Shown here piece by piece: positions 1 through 7,653 of a stretch of 64,000 nt of DNA. The DNA lies in NCBI GenBank assembly GCA_023437305.1, contig JAEZGN010000004.1, positions 307,157-371,156 of the forward strand. The letters run 5' to 3'. The stretch comes from Bacteroidota bacterium. GTDB taxonomy: Bacteria > Bacteroidota > Bacteroidia > Bacteroidales > Dysgonomonadaceae. The notes beneath the pieces were generated by a model, which worked only from the letters and a program-made list of their open reading frames with translations, was not told where the DNA came from and searched no databases. The position numbers and the translations under genes are program-made. The first letter of the stretch is position 1; each line of letters opens with the position of its first letter.

Positions 1-581
1 ACATTGCAATAGCAAAAATCATATTCGGGCAATTCTTGTGTTTGAACAATACCATAAACGTCCCACAGATTAACCGCCAATATCACATCACTGAAGCGAA
101 CATAATCCATGTGGATGCCATCAACATAATCTTTAGACAATGCATTCTCTACTTCTTTGGTCAGAAACTCCGCAACCTCGGGACGAGAAGGACACATCCA
201 TCTGTAATAATCTACATACGGCGGATGATCGGCACACGATTCGCCCTTTCTGTTTACAGCTGCCCATTCAGGGTGAGCCTTCAATGCATCTCCCCTATTC
301 ATTATCCACATCCAACGATGAGCTTCCAATCCCTGAGCTTTTGCCGCCCTATAATGCTTCTCGCTATCGGCTTCGAAGAAAATGCCCGCAATACCCGCAT
401 CATGATATTTTTTATACCTCACGGCCAGCTCCTCTTCCGTATCAGAATCCTGAGGGTTAATCCACACCCAATGTTTGTAGGTATTTTCTGCCTGCTTATT
501 ACCAATATTGCTTGTACAATTCGAGAACAAAAAAGGCAATAGTAATAAGGTCAACCAGTAAATTTTAAAATGGTTTCGCAT
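1..581 (-). CDS. Partial lipoprotein, GHL10-like putative glycoside hydrolase
   Basis: The gene starts with ATG at 581 and stays open to the left edge, giving about 193 N-terminal residues; the C-terminus is outside the window. The first residues form a lipoprotein signal ending in a Leu-Phe-Ser-Asn-Cys lipobox-like site. A segment resembling the first half of a TIM-barrel follows, with HWVWINP near residue 38 and DGIHMDYVRF near residue 158, the latter matching the strand motif of GHL10-type putative glycoside hydrolases. It is the last gene of a minus-strand run after a sirtuin and a CBM9-like protein, so a role in handling a carbohydrate at the cell surface is likely. Substrate and activity cannot be told. 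The leader is A/T-rich without Shine-Dalgarno. Confidence 0.75.
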   Translation of the reverse strand, partial: MRNHFKIYWLTLLLLPFLFSNCTSNIGNKQAENTYKHWVWINPQDSDTEEELAVRYKKYHDAGIAGIFFEADSEKHYRAAKAQGLEAHRWMWIMNRGDALKAHPEWAAVNRKGESCADHPPYVDYYRWMCPSRPEVAEFLTKEVENALSKDYVDGIHMDYVRFSDVILAVNLWDVYGIVQTQELPEYDFCYCN

Positions 582-594
582 AGTTTTTTATTTT

Positions 595-1692
595 TTATTT
601 AGTTATCAATCCTTCTTCATTAAGATAAATCTTCTTACCCGAAGCATCTTTGATAGAAACTTCGAATCTCCTGCCGGTAGAAGACAGCTCGAGTCTGTTT
701 TTTTTATTATCAATATCGAACTCCGGCTTGTCCATTTTCAGCTCTGCAAAGGTTGTCGCATAACGTTGGTGCGCACGTCTATAGTCTTGCTGCTTATAGT
801 ACACCAGCCATAAATATTGTTTTTGCTTTTCAGTATATGGCAATACAAACTGAGGCTGTTTTTCCCCTGCTTTGTTTTTCGAAAAGAATAAATAGCCCCA
901 TCTTTCAGGCCTATGCATATCGATAACCCCTTGAGGAGACCATACCCAGTTATTTTCAGGTAATACTTTCCCTGCACTATCTTTTCTTTTCACATACTTA
1001 CCATTTACAATATCTGTTTCCCATTGCACTCTCGAGAAGTTAATACGCCAAACGTCTTTATCTTTAGGAGCATTTACACCATTCCCTAAAGTAAGAGCCC
1101 TGAAAGGAATTGCCATCTCTACCGTCCATCCGGTATCTGTATCATCCGCCTTATTGATAGTACCCTGCACTTTTACGGCATGTTGCATCCCCTGCGTATC
1201 CCAACTAAAGAGCGCTGAGCCTCCACTCCGATAAGGCTTATGCATAAACAAGTCGAAAATATTATTAAATGCATTAATCTCTATTTCAAAGTAATTGTGG
1301 GCTGTGTTTAATGGATCTATAAACACTTCGAAATCATTATCAAAAAACACAATCTCATCACGCTTAGTCAAGGTAGCCCATACATGCGGATCTTTCAACT
1401 CGGCTGCTATATAAAGATATGATTCGTCCCAAAGCATTTTTACACGGGTATCGTAATACGGTTTAGGCTTGGCATCTCCCTCTATATCTTGAAAATGATC
1501 AGACCAAACGGCATTCAGCCACACTTGATCATTAATATCGCCATCAATTGTCGGAGCTTTGGATGCATAAGGAACTACGTAGTTTGCCGGAATAGTAAAT
1601 AAATTTTCATATCCCTTAAAGTGGTTCTGGGCATAACAAAAATTAAAAACAAGAAGAAAAGAAATAGAACAAAATAATTTTATATAATTCAT
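595..1692 (-). CDS. Secreted carbohydrate-binding family 9-like protein
   Basis: This is a protein of 365 residues with an N-terminal signal peptide (MNYIKLFCSISFLL, cleaved near CYAQ). I start it at 1692 because an upstream start at 1749 would place 19 extra residues before the signal and overlap the sirtuin gene. The body resembles CBM9-like domains: a motif PTIDGDINDQVW near residue 48, then LWDESYLYIAAELKDPHVWA and FFDNDFEVFIDP, the usual ligand-binding blocks. It begins one base after the sirtuin stop and is followed 13 bp later by a glycosidase-like lipoprotein, so the three are probably cotranscribed. Such proteins are often annotated beside GHL10-type enzymes in Bacteroidetes; the sugar bound is unknown. 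Confidence 0.8.
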   Translation of the reverse strand: MNYIKLFCSISFLLVFNFCYAQNHFKGYENLFTIPANYVVPYASKAPTIDGDINDQVWLNAVWSDHFQDIEGDAKPKPYYDTRVKMLWDESYLYIAAELKDPHVWATLTKRDEIVFFDNDFEVFIDPLNTAHNYFEIEINAFNNIFDLFMHKPYRSGGSALFSWDTQGMQHAVKVQGTINKADDTDTGWTVEMAIPFRALTLGNGVNAPKDKDVWRINFSRVQWETDIVNGKYVKRKDSAGKVLPENNWVWSPQGVIDMHRPERWGYLFFSKNKAGEKQPQFVLPYTEKQKQYLWLVYYKQQDYRRAHQRYATTFAELKMDKPEFDIDNKKNRLELSSTGRRFEVSIKDASGKKIYLNEEGLITK

Positions 1693-1693
1693 T

Positions 1694-2389
1694 TTACTGA
1701 TTTTGAAATTTAAGAATATCGCGAAGCTGAGCCACTCCTTCAGAAGCACCCTTCTTTATAAAGTGTATTCCGGGCTGATGCACATTTACTTCTTTCGGGT
1801 CGATCAGATAAACAGGCACCCCCGCATGCACATAGTTGAGCAAGCCAGCGGCAGGATATACGTTCATCGATGTTCCTATCACGACAAAGATATCGGCCGT
1901 TTGTACAATTTTCATTGCTTTTTCTATCATGGGCACAGCCTCTCCAAACCAAACAATATGAGGACGAAGCTGTGAGCCTTTTTCACACTTATCTCCAAGG
2001 TGAATCTCACAATTATCAGGAGCCAAGGTATAAATCAACGAAGGATCGACCGTCGAACGCACTTTACTCAATTCTCCATGAAGATGTAAAACATTTGTGC
2101 TGCCTGCTCTCTCATGCAGTTCATCTACATTCTGCGTTATAATGGACACTTTATAATCTTTTTCCATCTCCACTAATCCTACGTGTCCTTTATTGGGCTT
2201 AGCCTCAAAAGCAGCCTTGCGTCGGGCATTATAAAAATCAAGCACAAGTTGAGGGTTTCGGCTGAATCCTTCAGGAGTGGCAACATCTTCGATAGAGTAT
2301 TGCTCCCACAGTCCGCCGGAGTCTCTAAAAGTGGCAATACCACTCTCTGCACTCATCCCTGCACCGGTTAATACAACAATATGTCTCAT
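1694..2389 (-). CDS. cobB: NAD-dependent protein deacylase, sirtuin class III (CobB-like)
   Basis: This 231-residue sirtuin would remove acyl groups from lysines using NAD in the cytoplasm. The Rossmann motif GAGMSAESGIATFRD starts at residue 9, TQNVDELHERAG lies near 85, and the catalytic His is H104 in LHLHGEL. Y53 and R56 in FYNARR fit the Tyr-x-x-Arg signature of class III sirtuins that prefer succinyl or malonyl lysine. The zinc module is unusual: only two cysteines remain, in DNCEIHLGDKC, and the first CxxC pair is replaced by VRSTVDPS. From memory Bacteroides homologues look similar, so this may be a lineage trait. It heads the operon that continues with the CBM9-like gene. Confidence 0.9.
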   Translation of the reverse strand: MRHIVVLTGAGMSAESGIATFRDSGGLWEQYSIEDVATPEGFSRNPQLVLDFYNARRKAAFEAKPNKGHVGLVEMEKDYKVSIITQNVDELHERAGSTNVLHLHGELSKVRSTVDPSLIYTLAPDNCEIHLGDKCEKGSQLRPHIVWFGEAVPMIEKAMKIVQTADIFVVIGTSMNVYPAAGLLNYVHAGVPVYLIDPKEVNVHQPGIHFIKKGASEGVAQLRDILKFQNQ

Positions 2390-2419
2390 AAACTATTAAA
2401 AAAATGTAAGTAGCATATA

Positions 2420-2427
2420 CAAATATA
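2420..2427 (-). promoter_or_regulatory. Candidate -7 element for the sirtuin operon
   Basis: The minus strand reads TATATTTG, matching the Bacteroidetes TAnnTTTG -7 box, 31 bases upstream of the sirtuin ATG. No convincing -33 TTTG is seen at the usual 19-21 bp spacing. Confidence 0.4.
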
Positions 2428-2470
2428 GTTTTTTCAGGGGTAATTTTTATTAAAGTCCCATGAAAAGAAT

Positions 2471-2478
2471 TACTTTTG
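2471..2478 (+). promoter_or_regulatory. Candidate -7 element for the FKBP pair
   Basis: TACTTTTG fits TAnnTTTG and lies about 80 bases upstream of the first FKBP gene, back to back with the divergent sirtuin promoter. The -33 region is only T-rich. Confidence 0.4.
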
Positions 2479-2560
2479 TTGGCAAATTTAAATAAACATT
2501 CAGTCATATCATGAAATAATACTTCTTTGACATACAAGACTGATATAAAACGAAAAGAAT

Positions 2561-3148
2561 ATGGATAAAATTAGTTACGCTCTAGGTTTAAGCATCGGAA
2601 ATAACTTCCTTAGCTCAGGTATCAATAAAGTTGATTTCGACTCTTTCCTTAAAGGAATGAAGGATGTAATCAACGGAGGAGACACTGACATGGATTATGA
2701 AGAAGCTAAACAAGTGATTAACGACTATTTCACCAAATTACAAGACGAGAAATTGGAAATTAACCTTAAAGCAGGTGAAGAATTTCTATCTATCAACAAA
2801 AACAAAGCAGGTGTAGTAACACTCCCTAGTGGATTACAATACGAAATACTAAAAAAAGGCGATGGCCCTAAACCGGCTCTTACAGACCAGGTTAAGTGCC
2901 ACTATCACGGTACGCTTATCGATGGCACAGTGTTCGATAGTTCTGTAAAACGCGGACAGCCTGCCACATTTGGTGTTAACCAAGTAATACCGGGATGGGT
3001 AGAGGCCCTTCAACTAATGCCTGTAGGTTCGAAATGGAAATTGTACATCCCTTCTGATCTTGCCTATGGCAAAGCCGGAGCAGGACAATCGATCGAACCT
3101 AACTCAACTTTAATTTTCGAAGTGGAAATTTTAGATATTGTCAAATAA
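2561..3148 (+). CDS. fklB: FKBP-type peptidyl-prolyl cis-trans isomerase, FklB-like
   Basis: This is a 195-residue prolyl isomerase without a signal peptide, so probably cytoplasmic. Residues 1-85 resemble the FKBP N-terminal helical dimerisation domain (ISYALGLSIGNN at the start). Residues 95-194 are the FKBP fold, with the active-site core VIPGW at 142-146 and the YIPSDLAYG loop at 162-170. It assists folding by catalysing proline isomerisation. A second, lipoprotein FKBP follows 17 bp downstream on the same strand and shares the catalytic core, which suggests a tandem duplication with the copies sent to different compartments. Confidence 0.92.
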   Translation: MDKISYALGLSIGNNFLSSGINKVDFDSFLKGMKDVINGGDTDMDYEEAKQVINDYFTKLQDEKLEINLKAGEEFLSINKNKAGVVTLPSGLQYEILKKGDGPKPALTDQVKCHYHGTLIDGTVFDSSVKRGQPATFGVNQVIPGWVEALQLMPVGSKWKLYIPSDLAYGKAGAGQSIEPNSTLIFEVEILDIVK

Positions 3149-3165
3149 TAATTCAGTTAAAAAAA

Positions 3166-4185
3166 ATGAAAAAAATTCAAGTTGTGGCTCTTTCGGCTAT
3201 TGTAGCTTTCGGAGCATTATTTACATCTTGTGGTGGAAATGTTTCTACAAACGTTCCATTAAAGACCGATCTCGATACTATTTCTTACGCTTTTGGTGCT
3301 AGCCTTTACGAGCAAGGATTGTCTATGCATCTACAACAACTAGGTATAATAGGCGATACTACAAGCATCAAAGCCGGATATCTTAGCAAAATAAGTGCAG
3401 AAACTGATGCTCAGAAAAAAACAGCATTGGAAAAAGAGATGAAAGCTAAAATGGATTCTGTAGTAAAATCAAACGCAAGAAACATCTCTGAGTTCTTAAA
3501 CGGACTAAAAGAATCGTTAAATGCACCTGAATCAAAAGCTGCTTATATGGCCGGAGTATCAGTTGGAGGTCAGATATCAAAACAAATGATGCCTGGTATC
3601 ATACAACAAATATATGGTCCTAATTCGAAAGAAAAACTAAACAGCGATGCATTCCTTGCTGCAATGGCTACAGCTATGAAACAAGGCAAATTTGCAGTTG
3701 CTGATCCATCTACAGTATTCAATGCAAAAATGCAAGAAGCTCAGGCTAAAGCTCAAGCAAGAGAAGAAGAAGAATTGAAGAAAGCAAATGCAGGAGTAAT
3801 TGCTGAAGGAGAAAAATTCCTTGCCGAAAACAAAACAAAAGAAGGTGTTGTTGCTCTACCTAGCGGATTGCAATACAAAGTTGTAAAAGAAGGAACAGGA
3901 GCTAAACCAGCTGCAGCAGATATGGTAAAAGTGAACTACAAAGGTACACTTCTAGACGGTACTGTATTTGATAGCAACGAAGGTAAAGAGCCAATCACAT
4001 TCAACGCTAACCGCGTTATCAAAGGATGGACTGAAGCTTTACAGTTGATGCCTGTAGGATCAAAATGGATTCTTTATATCCCTTACGATCTTGCTTACGG
4101 TGCACAAGGTAGCGGAGACAGAATCAAACCTTTTTCAACTCTTATTTTCGAAGTAGAATTGCTTGAGATCAATCCGAAACAATAA
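3166..4185 (+). CDS. FKBP-type peptidyl-prolyl isomerase, lipoprotein (Mip/FkpA-like)
   Basis: A 339-residue protein whose N-terminus ends in the lipobox FTSC at about residue 22, so it should be lipid-anchored in the envelope. No acidic surface-export stretch follows the Cys, so it probably faces the periplasm. Residues 35-225 form an extended FKBP N-terminal helical region, longer than in the upstream gene, with an Ala/Lys/Glu-rich helix around 180-215. The C-terminal FKBP domain occupies about 230-337 and carries VIKGW in place of VIPGW, then LYIPYDLAYG. It is the envelope partner of the cytoplasmic FklB-like protein in the same operon and likely helps folding of exported proteins. Confidence 0.92.
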   Translation: MKKIQVVALSAIVAFGALFTSCGGNVSTNVPLKTDLDTISYAFGASLYEQGLSMHLQQLGIIGDTTSIKAGYLSKISAETDAQKKTALEKEMKAKMDSVVKSNARNISEFLNGLKESLNAPESKAAYMAGVSVGGQISKQMMPGIIQQIYGPNSKEKLNSDAFLAAMATAMKQGKFAVADPSTVFNAKMQEAQAKAQAREEEELKKANAGVIAEGEKFLAENKTKEGVVALPSGLQYKVVKEGTGAKPAAADMVKVNYKGTLLDGTVFDSNEGKEPITFNANRVIKGWTEALQLMPVGSKWILYIPYDLAYGAQGSGDRIKPFSTLIFEVELLEINPKQ

Positions 4186-4290
4186 TCTGACATTGTCAGA
4201 AAATAAGTTAAAACAACGGATTTAAATAATAATTTGGCACAAGTTCAGTAAATTATTGAGCAAAAAGCATACAGATTGTAAAAAATATCA

Positions 4291-4298
4291 TATATTTG
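4291..4298 (+). promoter_or_regulatory. Candidate -7 element for the Lrp/AsnC regulator
   Basis: TATATTTG, a full match to TAnnTTTG, lies 29 bases before the ATG at 4328. No good -33 box is seen. Confidence 0.45.
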
Positions 4299-4327
4299 AG
4301 ATATAATAACGATAAAACGCTCATATT

Positions 4328-4792
4328 ATGCAAAAAATTGACAAACTTGATAAAAAGATTCTAGAGATTATATCCCAGAATGCAAGAATTCCATTTAAGG
4401 ATGTAGCTCTCGAATGTGGTGTTTCACGTGCCGCAATCCATCAGCGTGTACAACGCATGATCGAGATGGATGTAATCGTAGGTTCCGGATATTTTGTTAA
4501 TCCTAAAGTTCTTGGTTACAACACTTGTACATATATAGGAGTAAAACTCGAAAGAGGCTCAATGTATAAAACGGTAATTCCTGAATTGGATAAGATTCCT
4601 GAAATTGTAGAATCTCATTTTACAACCGGCCCATACACCATTCTGATCAAGTTGTATGCAAAGGATAACGAGCACTTGATGGACTTGCTGAACAACAAAA
4701 TCCAAGACATTCCGGGAGTTGTAGCTACAGAAACTATGATTTCTTTGAGTCAGGGAGTAAAACGCCAGATTCCGATATCTAAATCCGAATAA
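4328..4792 (+). CDS. Lrp/AsnC family transcriptional regulator
   Basis: This 154-residue protein has the standard Lrp/AsnC layout. An N-terminal helix-turn-helix spans about residues 4-55 (LDKKILEIISQNARIPFKDVA, then VSRAAIHQRVQRM). A ligand-sensing RAM domain spans about 65-145. Family members bind amino acids and assemble as octamers to control amino-acid metabolism genes. Neither neighbour is an obvious target, and the gene has its own promoter-like element and a strong terminator, so it appears to be a single-gene unit. Length is normal for the family. The effector cannot be inferred. Confidence 0.9.
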   Translation: MQKIDKLDKKILEIISQNARIPFKDVALECGVSRAAIHQRVQRMIEMDVIVGSGYFVNPKVLGYNTCTYIGVKLERGSMYKTVIPELDKIPEIVESHFTTGPYTILIKLYAKDNEHLMDLLNNKIQDIPGVVATETMISLSQGVKRQIPISKSE

Positions 4793-4818
4793 TCGAAACT
4801 TATTATATACTATTATAG

Positions 4819-4859
4819 ATGAGAAGGATAATTGAAGCGAAATCAATTATCCTTCTCAT
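4819..4859 (+). terminator. Terminator of the Lrp/AsnC gene
   Basis: A perfect 17-bp stem (4819-4835 with 4843-4859) encloses a 7-base loop and is followed by a T-rich stretch, 27 bases after the stop codon. Confidence 0.8.
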
Positions 4860-4917
4860 TTATCTTATTATAACTTAAATAAGTAAGGTAAAACAAATGA
4901 AAGAAGTATTTTTTTAA

Positions 4918-4925
4918 TATTTTTG
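4918..4925 (+). promoter_or_regulatory. Candidate -7 element for the PASTA-rluD-ddl operon
   Basis: TATTTTTG matches TAnnTTTG and lies 28 bases upstream of the PASTA gene start. Confidence 0.45.
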
Positions 4926-4953
4926 TACCGTCGTTTGATAAGGATAGCCATAC

Positions 4954-5577
4954 ATGAAGAAAGAGAATATCATATTGAGGTTATTAAAGAATATTTATGT
5001 AAAGAACATACTGATGATGATCGGGGCCTTTGTAGGACTGGTTATAATCGTATTGTTTCTTCTCAATTTTTATACCAAGCATAATGAGTCCATCACTGTT
5101 CCTACCGTAAAAGGACTGCAAGTACAAGAAGCAGCGGGGATACTGGAATCGTCGGATTTGAGATACGAGATCAGTGATTCCATCTTCCAAGCGGAAGGTG
5201 CTCCCGGATCTATTATCGAACAGATACCGAAAGAGCAATCGAAAGTAAAAAAAGGACGCACCGTATTTTTAGTTATAAAGGCTAAAGGTGTGCAATTGGT
5301 ATCTGTGCCCGAACTGAAAGACTATTCGAGAAGGCAAGCCGAAGCCCAGCTAGCATCGTTAGGCTTTAATAAAGTAACCATACAGGAAGTACCTGCCGCT
5401 TATAAAGGGTTAGTTATCTCTATTTCGTATAGAGGAAAACAACTAACACCAAATCAGAAAATACCGAAAGGATCTCCGCTGGTTATGACCGTAGGAGCCG
5501 GAGGTGATATAAGTGAGGGAGACAGTATATCTGAAGAGTCTGATTCACAAGACATCGAAAAATCTTTTTTTGAATAA
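4954..5577 (+). CDS. Standalone PASTA-domain membrane protein
   Basis: A 207-residue protein with a short basic cytoplasmic N-terminus, one transmembrane helix at about residues 17-38 (MMIGAFVGLVIIVLFLLNFY), and a periplasmic region. PASTA domains begin at about 47 (ITVPTVKGLQVQEAAGILES) and 115 (VSVPELKDYSRRQAEAQL), with a shorter PASTA-like tail up to about 185. The C-terminus is acidic and Ser-rich. PASTA modules in other bacteria bind peptidoglycan or muropeptides and usually belong to Ser/Thr kinases or PBP2x; here no kinase or penicillin-binding domain is attached. Its stop shares one base with the rluD start, and the operon also carries ddl, which supports a cell-wall role. Confidence 0.88.
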   Translation: MKKENIILRLLKNIYVKNILMMIGAFVGLVIIVLFLLNFYTKHNESITVPTVKGLQVQEAAGILESSDLRYEISDSIFQAEGAPGSIIEQIPKEQSKVKKGRTVFLVIKAKGVQLVSVPELKDYSRRQAEAQLASLGFNKVTIQEVPAAYKGLVISISYRGKQLTPNQKIPKGSPLVMTVGAGGDISEGDSISEESDSQDIEKSFFE

Positions 5578-6644
5578 TGATCGACGATTCATTTGATGAA
5601 ATAGATGACCTTTCGGAAGACGAACTTGTAGAAGATCAGAACTCCGAGTTATTTGAACATTATCGCTTTGTAGCCGATAAAGGTCAGGGTATGATACGCG
5701 TTGATAAATATCTGGCTATGCATATAGTTGGAGTCTCGCGCAACCGCATACAACAAGCAGCCGAAGCAGACTGCATATTAGTAAACAATAATCCGGTAAA
5801 ATCCAACTACAGAATCAAACCGCTAGATGTTATATCGGTGGTTATGAATCGCCCTCCCCGAGAGTTGGAAATTATACCCGAAAACATTCCACTAGATGTA
5901 GTATACGAAGACGAAGATCTAATGGTGATAAACAAACCGCCGGGTCTGGTTGTACATCCCGGATTTGGTAATTATCAGGGCACGATGGTAAATGCTATCG
6001 CATACCGATTGAAAGATACGCCCGAATATGATTCGAAAGATCCCAGATTAGGTATTGTGCATCGGATCGACAAAGACACATCGGGGCTTATACTTGTGGC
6101 TAAAAATGCGTATGCAAAAACGCATCTGTCAGCCCAATTCTTCAATAAGACAACAAAAAGACAATATATAGCCTTAGTATGGGGCAATGTCAGTGATGAT
6201 GAAGGGCGTATAGAGGGCAATATCGGCCGCAGCCTCAAAGATCGTATGCTGATGACTGTCTTCCCCGAAGGAGACTTCGGTAAACATGCCGTAACGCACT
6301 ATAAGGTGTTGGAAAGATTAGGATACGTCTCACTTATCCAGTGTAAGCTCGAAACAGGGCGTACCCACCAGATACGTGTACACATGAAATACATCGGACA
6401 TACCTTATTTAACGATGAGCGGTATGGGGGAAATGAAATATTGAAGGGAACTAACTTTGCTAAATACAAACAGTTTGTACAAAATTGCTTTAATATCTGC
6501 CCAAGACAGGCGCTTCATGCTCAGACATTAGGGTTTGTACATCCGCGAACAGGTCAAGAATTGATGTTCGAAGCACCATTGCCCGACGACATGGCTCAGC
6601 TGGTAGAGAAATGGCGTGGATATATAGCATATAGAGACATTTAA
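5577..6644 (+). CDS. rluD: 23S rRNA pseudouridine synthase, RluD family
   Basis: This 355-residue enzyme isomerises uridines to pseudouridines in large-subunit rRNA. An acidic leader of about 30 residues precedes an S4-like RNA-binding domain (about 38-95, IRVDKYLAMHIVGVSRNRIQ). The catalytic domain has INKPPGLVVHP near 118 and the signature GIVHRIDKDTSGL with catalytic Asp165. A late motif GRTHQIRVHM is also present. The acidic N-terminal extension is longer than in the E. coli enzyme. It overlaps the PASTA gene by one base and is followed 24 bp later by ddl. RluD is recognised by family; the exact target uridines are inferred from homologues. Confidence 0.92.
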   Translation: MIDDSFDEIDDLSEDELVEDQNSELFEHYRFVADKGQGMIRVDKYLAMHIVGVSRNRIQQAAEADCILVNNNPVKSNYRIKPLDVISVVMNRPPRELEIIPENIPLDVVYEDEDLMVINKPPGLVVHPGFGNYQGTMVNAIAYRLKDTPEYDSKDPRLGIVHRIDKDTSGLILVAKNAYAKTHLSAQFFNKTTKRQYIALVWGNVSDDEGRIEGNIGRSLKDRMLMTVFPEGDFGKHAVTHYKVLERLGYVSLIQCKLETGRTHQIRVHMKYIGHTLFNDERYGGNEILKGTNFAKYKQFVQNCFNICPRQALHAQTLGFVHPRTGQELMFEAPLPDDMAQLVEKWRGYIAYRDI

Positions 6645-6668
6645 TAAATATATAATCATTCGTATAAA

Positions 6669-7649
6669 ATGAAACGTAATATAGCCATTGTATGGGGAGG
6701 CTATTCCTCCGAAGTTATCGTCTCAGCAAAAAGTATGGCTGGTGTTTATTCTTTTTTGGACAAGGAAAAATACAATCTGTATAAAGTAAAGATCGTAAGA
6801 GAAGGGTGGACTGTTGAGATCGACGGAGAAACACTTCCTGTTGACAAAAATGACTTTACCTTCCATACACCGAGAAAAGAAAAGATTAAAATAGACTTTG
6901 CGTTTATCATCATACACGGAACACCCGGAGAAGACGGTCACCTGCAAGCGTACTTCGATATGCTTGACATCCCCTACTCTACATGCGGCATGATGGCATC
7001 GTCGCTAACAATGAATAAGTTTGTATGCAACAATTTTCTTCGAAACTTTGGGATAAGAGTTGCCGATTCATTATATTTGAATAAGGATTCTAAATACGAT
7101 ATAAATAATATCACCGAAAAATTGGGCTTACCCATGTTTGTAAAGCCGAATACAGGTGGCTCAAGTTTTGCAACAACTAAAGTAAAGTCGGTTGATCAAC
7201 TACAAAAAGCAATTGATGTGGCATTTGGCGAAACACCTGATGTAATCATCGAAAGCTTTATCAAGGGCACAGAAGTGACATGCGGCTGTTACAAAATAAA
7301 AAACAAAGAGGTTGTTTTTCCTTTGACAGAGGTAGTTACATCGAATGATTTTTTTGACTATGATGCTAAATACGAAGGTCAAGTTGAAGAAATAACGCCG
7401 GCAAGGATATCACAGGAAATAACAGAAGAGATACAACGATTGACTCGTAAAATATATGATTTGGTAGGAGCGAAAGGTATTATCAGAGTTGATTTTATCA
7501 TTTCAGATAATAAGCCTTACTTATTAGAAGTAAATACCGTTCCGGGCATGACTCAGACCAGCTTTATCCCTCAACAAATAGCTGCTGCGGGCTTAAATAT
7601 AACTGAAGTCTTAACAGAGATTATAGAAAACGAATTTAATGTAAATTGA
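6669..7649 (+). CDS. ddl: D-alanine--D-alanine ligase
   Basis: A 326-residue ATP-grasp ligase that joins two D-alanines for the peptidoglycan stem peptide. The N-terminal domain shows VWGGYSSEVIVSAKS near residue 8. The central ATP-binding part has FVKPNTGGSS near 157. The C-terminal metal-binding end carries IRVDFIISDNKPYLLEVNTVPGMT near 275, with the expected acidic and Asn ligands. Length is in the normal range. It sits between rluD and an acyltransferase gene (4 bp downstream) and is part of the operon headed by the PASTA protein, so two cell-wall functions are linked here. Confidence 0.95.
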   Translation: MKRNIAIVWGGYSSEVIVSAKSMAGVYSFLDKEKYNLYKVKIVREGWTVEIDGETLPVDKNDFTFHTPRKEKIKIDFAFIIIHGTPGEDGHLQAYFDMLDIPYSTCGMMASSLTMNKFVCNNFLRNFGIRVADSLYLNKDSKYDINNITEKLGLPMFVKPNTGGSSFATTKVKSVDQLQKAIDVAFGETPDVIIESFIKGTEVTCGCYKIKNKEVVFPLTEVVTSNDFFDYDAKYEGQVEEITPARISQEITEEIQRLTRKIYDLVGAKGIIRVDFIISDNKPYLLEVNTVPGMTQTSFIPQQIAAAGLNITEVLTEIIENEFNVN

Positions 7650-7653
7650 TACC

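Noticed and set aside
36..542. Plus-strand open frame of 168 codons at the left edge
   Set aside because: It is the antisense shadow of the truncated lipoprotein gene, which has a signal peptide and GHL10-like motifs on the minus strand.
4187..4201. Short TCTGAC/GTCAGA palindrome after the FKBP lipoprotein gene
   Set aside because: Only a 6-bp stem with no T-run; not enough for a terminator or operator call.
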